Shown one piece after another: positions 1 to 7,132 of a stretch of DNA of 64,000 nt (the stretch's first letter is position 1; every line of letters starts with the position of its first letter). The stretch lies in the NCBI GenBank assembly GCA_025041175.1, contig JAKCFJ010000003.1, forward strand, positions 1 through 64,000. The letters run 5' to 3'. Both the position numbers and the translations under genes were made by a program. The notes under the pieces are model-generated. The model was not told the DNA's origin, made no database searches, and saw only the letters and a list, made by a program, of their open reading frames with translations. The DNA is from Halobacteriales archaeon YIM A00010 (GTDB lineage: Archaea > Halobacteriota > Halobacteria > Halobacteriales > Haloarculaceae).

Positions 1-379
1 GCATCGAGTCCAACCCGATGTATCGGTCCTTGTAATCCAACTGCTCGACGCGGTCGGTCAGTGGCTCGGCCAATCCGGCTGCGACAAAATCACCCCGAAA
101 ACTCGGATTCCCTTCAACAATATCCGGCGTTCCGCTTCTCGCCCCAGTCAGGTACTTCTGTGAGATACTGTCGTACCGCATGTCCGAAAACTCGATGGAC
201 GCATCGGTCGAGGATTTGAGGTGGTCTTGCATGTCCGGGTTCGCGGAGTCGAACGCGTCCGACCAGACGGTGGGTTGATCCCCGTTACCCGATCCGCCAA
301 CACAGCCAGCCATCCCTCCGGCAGCAATCAATCCCGCGGTTCCGAGAATCTTGCGCCTAGTGTAACGACCTCTCCCCAT
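1..379 (-). CDS. Sugar ABC transporter substrate-binding protein (partial, N-terminal 126 residues)
   Basis: Extracellular solute-binding lipoprotein that would capture a sugar and hand it to the permeases at 1939-3838. Only the N-terminus is inside the window; the gene runs off at base 1. It starts at the ATG at 377-379 with a Tat lipoprotein signal: TRRK, a hydrophobic stretch, then the lipobox GGMAGC near residue 25. The mature part (NPDMQDHL, KYLTGARSGTPDIVEGN) reads like a family 1 binding protein. It lies downstream of the ATPase gene on the same strand. The ligand cannot be deduced. Confidence 0.85.
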   Translation of the reverse strand, partial: MGRGRYTRRKILGTAGLIAAGGMAGCVGGSGNGDQPTVWSDAFDSANPDMQDHLKSSTDASIEFSDMRYDSISQKYLTGARSGTPDIVEGNPSFRGDFVAAGLAEPLTDRVEQLDYKDRYIGLDSM

Positions 380-656
380 GGTATAACATGGTACATGATA
401 TTCTCTTATTTAGATGTTACCCAATCATTCTTGCCGTTCTAACAAGATATTTATACACCACTCCCTGGTTCCCGTGGATCGATCTGGAGATCGGTGGGCA
501 CACGGATCCTTGCGACCAACGCCGGTCTTGGCCCATGAACCCACGCGCCGCTCGTGGACGGGATGTCGTGGCAGCCCACAAACCGTGGATTTCCTCCGTC
601 TAAGTCCAATAGGTAACAGGAGCATCTCGGGAAGCCCGGTTTTTAGGATGGGGATG

Positions 657-1781
657 TCATACGGGTCTTACTTCATCTGTGGGCGGTTCCCGATTGCGAA
701 TCGCCTCTCCTCCTGTTCCATCGAAGAGGTGGATGCGGTCCTCGGGAAAGTTAAGGAAGATGTCCCCTCGTTCTCCGACGTAGTGCTCACCAGCGATTTG
801 GACCGTTACCTCCGTCTCTCCAACGGTAGCGTGAACGTAGTTGATGTCACCCAGTGGCTCGATCACGTTCACCGTCGCGGGAATGGTCCCTGGCTGGTTG
901 TCGTCCACGACCTCGATGTCCTCGGGTCGGATGCCAAGCGTAACGTTCCGGTGGCCGTCGAGTTCCTCCCGAACCTCAGCGGTCGTCGGATACTCGATTT
1001 CGTTCCCCACGAGGCTGTCTCCGTCCACTGACATCTGGAAGAAGTTCATCGATGGCTCACCGATGAACCCAGCAACGAACTCGTTTTCCGGTGCGTAGTA
1101 ACACTCTAGCGGTGTCCCGATCTGCTGCAGTTCGCCAGCGTCGAGGATGGCGATCTTGTCGCCCATCGTCATCGCCTCCGTTTGATCGTGGGTGACGTAG
1201 ACAGTGGTAATGTTCAGGTCGCTCTGGAGTTCCTGTAGCTCGGTGCGCATGTGCGCGCGCAACTTCGCGTCGAGGTTCGAGAGCGGTTCGTCGAGGAGGA
1301 ACACCTCCGGTTCGCGGACGATTGCTCGTCCCAGTGCCACCCGCTGTTGCTGCCCGCCCGAAAGCTCGCTCGGCTTGTCTCCGAGAAGGTCTTCGATTCC
1401 CATCATTTCGGCCACGCGCTCGATCCGATCCGAAATCTTCTCGTCGGACATATCGGTGGTCATCTTCAATCCAAACGACATGTTCTCCCGCGCTGTCATG
1501 TGGGGGTACAGCGCGTAGTTCTGGAACACCATTGCAATGTCCCGATCTTTTGGTTTCTTGTCATTGACGACTTCGTCGCCGATCCGGACCTCCCCGCTCG
1601 TGATCGTCTCCAGTCCGGCGATGCTCCGGAGTGTCGTCGACTTTCCGCACCCTGATGGGCCGACGAGGACCAAGAAATTCCCTTCTTTGATCTCGACGTT
1701 GAGGTCGTCGACACCCACGACCGGTTCCGATCCCCCACTCTGATAGACTCTCGTCAAGTCCTTTAATACCAGATTTGCCAT
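657..1781 (-). CDS. CUT1-type sugar ABC transporter ATP-binding protein (MalK/UgpC/MsmK-like)
   Basis: ATPase subunit driving sugar import, 374 residues. Walker A is GPSGCGKST at 41-49, the Q-loop region is VFQNYALYPHM near 86, the ABC signature is LSGGQQQR at 140-147 and Walker B is EVFLLDEP at 159-166. A MalK-type regulatory OB-fold region follows after about residue 240. The start at MANLVLKDL was chosen because the reading frame upstream gives 18 residues unlike the family. It is divergent from the permease pair at 1939-3838 and points towards the binding protein at the window edge. Together these make one complete importer. Confidence 0.93.
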   Translation of the reverse strand: MANLVLKDLTRVYQSGGSEPVVGVDDLNVEIKEGNFLVLVGPSGCGKSTTLRSIAGLETITSGEVRIGDEVVNDKKPKDRDIAMVFQNYALYPHMTARENMSFGLKMTTDMSDEKISDRIERVAEMMGIEDLLGDKPSELSGGQQQRVALGRAIVREPEVFLLDEPLSNLDAKLRAHMRTELQELQSDLNITTVYVTHDQTEAMTMGDKIAILDAGELQQIGTPLECYYAPENEFVAGFIGEPSMNFFQMSVDGDSLVGNEIEYPTTAEVREELDGHRNVTLGIRPEDIEVVDDNQPGTIPATVNVIEPLGDINYVHATVGETEVTVQIAGEHYVGERGDIFLNFPEDRIHLFDGTGGEAIRNREPPTDEVRPV

Positions 1782-1938
1782 TTGTTCTCGTGTTTCTAGG
1801 AGAGAATCGAGGCATATTATTCTTTGGCGATTCACGCATCATGGTAGTCGTTCGCTCAGTCGTGGCAGTGTGTTTCGTCGGCGCGCACGCTGGTATCCAA
1901 CACAAAGGTTTATGGCCGCCATCGAGTTATACCGTCTC

Positions 1939-2859
1939 ATGCCAATGTTCAACGGTGCGCAACGTCGACTAGAACGATTCGTCGACGAGGCGAGGTGGTT
2001 CACGAGGGAAACGTGGCTCGGGTACGGACTCGTTCTTCCGGCGACGGTAATGATGGTGGGGATCATTATCTATCCGACAGTTAGAGCTTTGTGGATCAGT
2101 TTCAACGCTAGATCGCTTCTCTCTCCCGAACAGGTCGAATGGGCCGGAGTGGCAAACTACCAGCAACTGTTCTCGGATTCGGTGTTCTGGCTGTCGCTCG
2201 AACACACGATTTTTCTGACGGTCGGGGCGGTGGTGACGATGTACCTCCTCGGGCTTGGGCTGGCACTACTACTCAAGGAAAATCTCCCAGGTATGGGGTA
2301 CTTCCGGAGCCTGTCGATGGTTCCATGGGTAATTCCGCCGGTCGTGATAGTGATTATCTGGACGTGGATGTTCCAAGTCGACTACGGGCTGGTCAATCTG
2401 ATCCTTCAGAAGTTCGGAGGCCCGAACAAGTCATGGTTCGGCGACGTGGGTCTCGCACTGCCGCTGGTCACAATGCTCCGGGTGTGGAAGGACGCGCCGT
2501 TCGTCGCGATCGCGCTGATGGCGAGCATGCAGTCAATCCCCGAGTCGTACTACGAGGCTGCCGAAATCGATGGCGCGAACGCTGTCCAGCAGTTTCGGTA
2601 CATCACTCTTCCGAACATCTCCTACATCTCGATGATCATCATCGTCATCGAAACTATCGCCGCGTTCAACTCGTTCCAGATGATCTACATTGCCACGGGC
2701 GGCGGACCTGTGAACGCCTCCGAGGTTCTCGGGACGTACGTCTACCAGCAGGCGTTCCAGGAGTACGCCTTGGGATACGCGTCGGCTGTCGGCGCTGTCA
2801 TGCTTGTACTGCTCACCGTGTTCACCACGGTTTACATCTACTTGGAGGACACCGAATGA
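1939..2859 (+). CDS. Sugar ABC transporter permease (MalF type)
   Basis: First integral membrane subunit of the importer, 306 residues with six likely membrane segments. The cytoplasmic EAA loop that contacts the ATPase reads EAAEIDGANAVQQFRYITLP. I chose the ATG at 1939 (MPMFNGAQRR) because a TATA-like TTTATGG lies about 25 bases upstream, as expected for a leaderless haloarchaeal transcript; the ATG at 1912 is an alternative. The second permease follows after 61 bases on the same strand. Confidence 0.92.
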   Translation: MPMFNGAQRRLERFVDEARWFTRETWLGYGLVLPATVMMVGIIIYPTVRALWISFNARSLLSPEQVEWAGVANYQQLFSDSVFWLSLEHTIFLTVGAVVTMYLLGLGLALLLKENLPGMGYFRSLSMVPWVIPPVVIVIIWTWMFQVDYGLVNLILQKFGGPNKSWFGDVGLALPLVTMLRVWKDAPFVAIALMASMQSIPESYYEAAEIDGANAVQQFRYITLPNISYISMIIIVIETIAAFNSFQMIYIATGGGPVNASEVLGTYVYQQAFQEYALGYASAVGAVMLVLLTVFTTVYIYLEDTE

Positions 2860-2920
2860 CGTTCCAGACACCACCGTATCGAACGGATCGCCCGCACACC
2901 GAACTCAGAGGGGACAACTA

Positions 2921-3838
2921 ATGGCGAGTGAAACAGGCATTCCCGACGTAACTGACCAGAGAAACGGCATCGTTGAGCGCTTCGACAGTTGGATTGGCGA
3001 GGATCAGAGTATCACTCGCGCACTCGCAATCTACGGTGCGCTGGCGCTTTATTTCGTCTGGTTTCTCGTCCCTGTCGTTTGGCTCGCACTGTCGACGGTC
3101 AAGAGCGGCGAGATAATCCAGGCGAACCGTCTCATTATCATCCCTGCTGCTGAGCACTTCACACTTTCCAACTACGAACTCGTGCTGGGCAATCCGCAGT
3201 TCCGGGGAATGTTCATTAACTCGGTCATCATCGCAGTCAGCACAACCGCCCTGACGCTCGTTCTCGGGACGCTCGGTGCGTATTCGCTCAGTCGCTTCAC
3301 CTACCCCGGTCGCTACACGCTGCTCATCGCGTTTATGTCGACGAAGATGCTCCCTCCGGCACTCATCCTCATCCCGTTCTTCTTGATGATGTACTCACTC
3401 AGCCTCATCGACACTTACCTGGGGATCGTTCTCGCTCACTGTGTGCGCGCGCTCCCGTTGGCGTTGTGGCTCCTCAAAGGATTTTTCGACGATATCCCGA
3501 CGGCACTTGACGAGGCGGCGCGCATCGACGGCTGTTCGCACCTACGGGTCCTGTATCATGTGATCATCCCGCTAGCGTTGCCCGGCATTGCTGTGGCGGC
3601 GTTCTATACGTTCGTTACCTCATGGAACGATTTCCTGTTCGTATCAATCCTGTCGCAGGGATCTGGAACCCAGACGCTCCCCTTCGGACTGTACCTCTTC
3701 CAGAGTGCGAACACGATCAACTGGGGAGCAACGATTACTGCGGCGACACTGACTGCGGTCCCGTCGATTGTCTTCTTTGTCCTCATCCAGAACTACTTCG
3801 TTGAGGGTCTCGAGAGCGGTGGAATGCACGGGACCTGA
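2921..3838 (+). CDS. Sugar ABC transporter permease (MalG type)
   Basis: Second permease subunit, 305 residues, with the EAA loop DEAARIDGCSHLRVLYHVII. The start MASETGIPD has a purine-rich GAGGGG 9-14 bases ahead that could bind the ribosome. A longer upstream reading frame exists but encodes unrelated sequence overlapping the first permease. The TGA stop at 3836-3838 is also the left target duplication of a small mobile element, so the insertion happened exactly at the end of the gene without changing the protein. Confidence 0.92.
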   Translation: MASETGIPDVTDQRNGIVERFDSWIGEDQSITRALAIYGALALYFVWFLVPVVWLALSTVKSGEIIQANRLIIIPAAEHFTLSNYELVLGNPQFRGMFINSVIIAVSTTALTLVLGTLGAYSLSRFTYPGRYTLLIAFMSTKMLPPALILIPFFLMMYSLSLIDTYLGIVLAHCVRALPLALWLLKGFFDDIPTALDEAARIDGCSHLRVLYHVIIPLALPGIAVAAFYTFVTSWNDFLFVSILSQGSGTQTLPFGLYLFQSANTINWGATITAATLTAVPSIVFFVLIQNYFVEGLESGGMHGT

Positions 3839-4042
3839 TACTGTCGGACAGGGATGATTGATACTGTCGGTCATACTCACGTGACTCGCCAGTGGCGTTT
3901 TCGGGAGCATGGAGTAATTTCCTGACTGAACAGGCCATCGAGCGTTCAAATATCCATGACCGACAGTATGAATATCGGCTGCTGGTGACTCGCTGGACAG
4001 CAGCTGGCTCGTCCGTCCCACTCCGTCGCAGGTTCGACAGTA
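3839..4042 (+). mobile_element. Family-1 MITE (TACTGTCGGACAG ends), carrying a nested second element
   Basis: The left end is TACTGTCGGACAG and the right end is CGACAGTA. Both sides are flanked by TGA (3836-3838 and 4043-4045), a 3-bp target duplication. Without the nested insert at 3862-3971 the element is 94 bp and matches the 98-bp copy at 10243-10340 along its length (about 80% by eye), including a central hairpin built on GCTGCTGG and its complement. There is no coding capacity, so it would need a transposase supplied in trans. Confidence 0.85.
3862..3968 (+). mobile_element. Family-2 MITE (TACTGTCGGTCAT ends) nested in the family-1 element
   Basis: Perfect 13-bp inverted repeats TACTGTCGGTCAT (3862-3874) and ATGACCGACAGTA (3956-3968), flanked by TGA on both sides (3859-3861, 3969-3971). 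Taking out the element and one TGA leaves GATGATTGAATATC, which lines up with GATGATCGAATATC in the uninterrupted copy near 10.3 kb. The right half (GAACAGGCCATCGAG) resembles the copy at 58151-58258. Confidence 0.85.
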
Positions 4043-4061
4043 TGAAACACATCCGCCGCGA

Positions 4062-4508
4062 TCACGGCTTACTGACATGCCAGTGACGACGACAGAGGTA
4101 CACCGCCGTCATCGCGGCGGTAGAGAACGTGAGCGAGGAGACGATAACCAACGGCGCTCCCCGAGGGAAGAAATTCGTCACGTGCAGAAATCCGTAGCAG
4201 ATCAGCGGTACGGTAAACCCGAACGCGAAGTACTGCGACCACTTTGGCGACCATTCGATCTCCGAATGAAAGAGGTGAATCGCGTCCTTGTAGAGGGCGA
4301 GGTACGCAAACACGCTCAATCCCGCAGTGGCCGTCAGCGCGAGTCCGTTCAGATAGCTGTACGGCGTCCTGTTCGGATGGATGATCGACCAGACGGCGTA
4401 CCCGGACGCCATCATTGTCAACACGAGGTATAGCAGTAGTGTTATCCAGTGGGTGTTGTCCGTTCGGGCGCGTGCGGTCACGCTTGGACTTGGGGTCTGT
4501 TTGGTCAT
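4062..4508 (-). CDS. Small four-helix membrane protein of unknown function
   Basis: 148 residues from the ATG at 4506-4508 (MTKQTPSPSV); a GTG four codons upstream is possible. Four hydrophobic segments can be seen: ITLLLYLVLTMMASGYAVW, YLNGLALTATAGLSVFAYLA, YFAFGFTVPLICYGFLHV and LVIVSSLTFSTAAMTAVYL. The ends are basic and there are no catalytic or metal-binding motifs. I do not recognise the family. Its 3' end is 20 bases from the MITE. Confidence 0.65.
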   Translation of the reverse strand: MTKQTPSPSVTARARTDNTHWITLLLYLVLTMMASGYAVWSIIHPNRTPYSYLNGLALTATAGLSVFAYLALYKDAIHLFHSEIEWSPKWSQYFAFGFTVPLICYGFLHVTNFFPRGAPLVIVSSLTFSTAAMTAVYLCRRHWHVSKP

Positions 4509-4769
4509 CAGAGTGATCACAGGCTAGCAGACATAAATCGTTGTCTGTGATGTCGCCCGATCGTGAACGGTCGATCAAACAGTTATGATAGTATCATACT
4601 GGGTTCAAACTGACACACACGTGGATGCGGCAACGGACCTATTACAAGGATATCTATGGCATTCGCTCCGGCGCACGAAAACTCAATACTCCGCTGGTCT
4701 GGCCTGGCTGTGAGTTCGATCGATCAGTCTCTCGACAGCGATCGATCGTTTCTTACCGATATCGAATAT

Positions 4770-4843
4770 ATTGACACAGTCCTCAACCGGATCGACGAGA
4801 CTGTCCTTCAGATTAATGATCAGCAGTAGTGGCTGTACGCTGT
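4770..4843 (+). pseudogene. IS6-type transposase fragment, copy 1
   Basis: A short piece of the catalytic core of an IS6-family DDE transposase: DETVLQINDQQ, a TAG stop, then WLYA. The first Asp of the triad is the D of DET. The fragment ends where the hairpin array begins at 4844. The same TAG in the same codon occurs in the copies at 5.2 and 62.1 kb. Bases 4521-4770 contain nothing I recognise. Confidence 0.6.
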
Positions 4844-4995
4844 CGCCAGAAGCCGAAGGCTTCTGGTGATGTCGCCAGGCGAAGCCTGGCTGCTAACCAG
4901 AATCTTCGATTCTGGTGATGTCGCTAGAAATCTCCAATTTCTGACTGCTAACCGGAACTCTTCGAGTTCCGGTGATGTGACCAGAATTTCCCCAG
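4844..4995. repeat. Hairpin array 1 (five perfect or near-perfect hairpins)
   Basis: Consecutive hairpins at 4846-4866 (stem CCAGAAGCC, loop GAA), 4875-4889 (CCAGGC, loop GAA), 4897-4915 (CCAGAATC, loop TTC), about 4926-4942 (AGAAAT) and 4952-4972 (CCGGAACTC, loop TTC). A degenerate sixth starts at 4981. The linkers alternate TGATGTCG and CTGCTAA although the stems differ. The array starts right after the WLYA codons of the transposase fragment. Confidence 0.85.
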
Positions 4996-5043
4996 TCGAG
5001 GACTACCCACTCGATGTCCACGACAGGCCACGACCAGGGCCGT

Positions 5044-5130
5044 CTATCTCACGCCACGAGAGCTTCCGGATCGAGGGTCCGAGCGCGCTAGGAACTCGAT
5101 CTCTCTGATTGCTGCGTCCATGATCCTCAT
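5044..5130 (-). pseudogene. Possible truncated winged-helix regulator N-terminus
   Basis: A 28-residue open frame starting MRIMDAAIREIEFLARSD. It resembles the first helix of haloarchaeal winged-helix regulators (typically IEFLARSxxR), then stops. It could be debris of a regulator cut by the neighbouring insertions. Weak evidence. Confidence 0.25.
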
Positions 5131-5171
5131 ACACCTTCCAATACGATAACTGTTTACACAGTTTAATAGGT

Positions 5172-5910
5172 GGTGTTCAGATACGGATGGAGTGTGAGGC
5201 GGTCCGTTTTCCGAGTGATCTATGCCCGGAAACGACCGCCCCAACGGTTGTTCGAGCGAGATCGAGGGGGGTTTTGTGGAGCGAGAAGCAACACCACAGC
5301 TGTTGATGACGCTCGGTATGCAGCTCCACCATGCTATAGTATCTCTGTCGAATACTGTTGCTATTCTTGAGATATTCAATGTCGAACGGGCGCGTTCGAC
5401 CGTTCACAACTGGGTGCACGACCGATCGACAGCTCGAGGATGAGAGATATCCGGATCACGTTACGGTTGACGAGACCGTGATCCGACGCAACGATGAGCA
5501 GTAGTGGCTGTACGCTGCGGTTGATCCTGATACGAATGAGTTGTTCCATACAATGCTTGAACCGGCTACAAACAAGGTTCTCGCCTATTCATTTCTCACC
5601 GAGATTGCTGAGAAACATGATGTTGACGATGTCCCGAGAACTGCATGCAGTTCTCGTGGGCACACAAGACGCATGCGTCTTGTGAACGCTGTGTTCTCGT
5701 TGATGATTCACATTCATTACAAGACGCGTGTCATCAACACGGCTTCGATGTCAGATACGAACAGCATGGAAATCGGAACAGCGTCGAACGTGTATTTAGA
5801 GGGGTAAAACAATGTACCTCCTCGTTCTCAAACTGTTTCAGCAATGCCGACGCAGAAACTGCAAACGAGTGGCTCAGATCGTTCGCCGTCGCATGGAGTC
5901 AGCTAATCTA
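5172..5910 (+). pseudogene. IS6-type transposase remnant, copy 2
   Basis: The left end GGTGTTCAGATACGGATG at 5172 equals that of the copy at 62131. The remains of one transposase are spread over several frames: VEREATPQLL, VERARSTVHNWVH, DHVTVDETVIRRNDEQ, a TAG, WLYAAVDPDTNEL, SFLTEIAEKHD, RNSVER (partly decayed) and TSSFSNCFSN. Stops and frameshifts are scattered throughout and the right terminal repeat is missing. A 57-bp double hairpin interrupts it at 5632-5688. Confidence 0.8.
5632..5688. repeat. Hairpin array 2 (double hairpin)
   Basis: Two long perfect palindromes, 5635-5656 (half-site CGAGAACTGCA) and 5663-5684 (half-site CACAAGACGCA), joined by TGGGCA and followed by AACG. Compared with the copy at 62.1 kb the block is a clean insert between GATG and CTGTG of the transposase sequence. 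The CACAAGAC stem recurs in the array at 21.5 kb with a different loop. Confidence 0.85.
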
Positions 5911-5949
5911 CAGAAGAGCGTGCCGAACAGTCACCATTATCTATCATCT

Positions 5950-7059
5950 CTAGTACTGGTCGAGCACCGAATACTGTTCGACATCCTGGAACGACATGCC
6001 GTGTCCCGGCCGATCCGGTGGCGTGATTCGTCCCTCTTCCACCTCGACTGGCTCTGCGAGCATCTCGTTGAGCACAGTCGAGTGGTGTTCGATGTACGGA
6101 ACGTTGTCGGCTGCGCAGGCGAGGTGTGCATGGATCGGCTCGATGTAATGCGGTGACACCGGAAGTCCGGCTGTGGCCGCTTGGTCCGCGACGGTCATCC
6201 ACGGTGTTATGCCGCCGACGCGACAGACGTCCGGCTGCAGGTAGTCGACGGCATTCCGATCGATCACCTGCCGGAACTGCGTCTCGTTGTAGAAGTTCTC
6301 GCCGGTGGCGATCGGCACGTCGACGCGGCATCGGAGGTCGGCGTAGGCGGCGTAGTTGCCCTTCAACAGCGGCTCCTCGAACCACGTTATTGCGACGTCG
6401 TCGAGACGGTTCGCTAACTGCCGTGCTTCCGGCACCGAGTACGAGCAGTTGCCATCGATCATCAGGTCCAACTCCGCCGGAAGCGCGTCCCCAACCGCAC
6501 TGACCCGTTCGATGTCACGATCGACGGACGATCCGACCTTCATCTTCATCCCGGCAAACCCGTCGCTGGCGATCTCTCGTGCGTTCTCGACGAGCGTGTC
6601 GGCGTCGTATTGGAGCCAGCCGCCGTCAGTCTCGTACATGGACACCGGCTCTCTGGTCCCACCGAGCAGTTCGCACAGCGGCAGGCTGGCGTGCTTTCCG
6701 AGCAGGTCCCAGACCGCGATGTCGATCGCAGCGATCGCGAACTCGCTGATCCCCTCGCGGCCAGTGAACGTCGTCTCGCCTCGCAAGGTCGACCGTACGG
6801 CACGCGGTGCGACCGGTTGTCCCTCCAGTAGCGGCACGAGTTCGTCGTCGAGGAACCGTTTGATCGCTGCGCCCCCGCGACCGATCGTGTAGGTGAACCC
6901 GAGCCCCCGATGGCCGGCGTCTGATTCGGCGGTGATCGCGACTATTTCCAGGACGTCGAACGACTGGGTCGCGTCCTCGAGCGTCTGCTCGTTCGGCACT
7001 CGGTAGAGGCTAGTGTCGACCGTTCGGACGCTGCTGGCATCCGGTGCTGGCTCGCTCAT
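5950..7059 (-). CDS. Enolase-superfamily sugar-acid dehydratase (mandelate racemase/MLE type)
   Basis: 369 residues, predicted to dehydrate an aldonate or uronate-derived acid to a 2-keto-3-deoxy acid. The barrel has the expected pieces: MKMK lysines at 172 and 174, metal ligands D202 (DGN), E228 (FEEP) and E254 (TGEN), and a catalytic His at 304 (SPH). The KxK lysine plus C-terminal histidine is the mandelate racemase subgroup pattern. The start at MSEPAPDASS was chosen because the upstream extension is antisense to the next gene. It ends 40 bases from IS6 debris. The exact substrate is unknown; galactonate, rhamnonate, fuconate or arabinonate are options. Confidence 0.88.
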   Translation of the reverse strand: MSEPAPDASSVRTVDTSLYRVPNEQTLEDATQSFDVLEIVAITAESDAGHRGLGFTYTIGRGGAAIKRFLDDELVPLLEGQPVAPRAVRSTLRGETTFTGREGISEFAIAAIDIAVWDLLGKHASLPLCELLGGTREPVSMYETDGGWLQYDADTLVENAREIASDGFAGMKMKVGSSVDRDIERVSAVGDALPAELDLMIDGNCSYSVPEARQLANRLDDVAITWFEEPLLKGNYAAYADLRCRVDVPIATGENFYNETQFRQVIDRNAVDYLQPDVCRVGGITPWMTVADQAATAGLPVSPHYIEPIHAHLACAADNVPYIEHHSTVLNEMLAEPVEVEEGRITPPDRPGHGMSFQDVEQYSVLDQY

Positions 7060-7132
7060 CCTCGTTCGAGACGGACTCCCGGTACAAAACGGTTTGCGAT
7101 CGTCGGAGCGGACCGCCCCTGGGCGGCCCCGT

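Noticed and set aside
4826-4831. TAG in IS6 copies as a possible pyrrolysine or readthrough codon
   Set aside because: All copies carry other stops and frameshifts, and haloarchaea are not known to use pyrrolysine. A shared dead ancestor is simpler.
4844-4995. Hairpin array as a CRISPR array
   Set aside because: Stems differ in sequence, spacing is 6-8 bases and there is no constant repeat of 25-40 bases; no cas genes are in the window.
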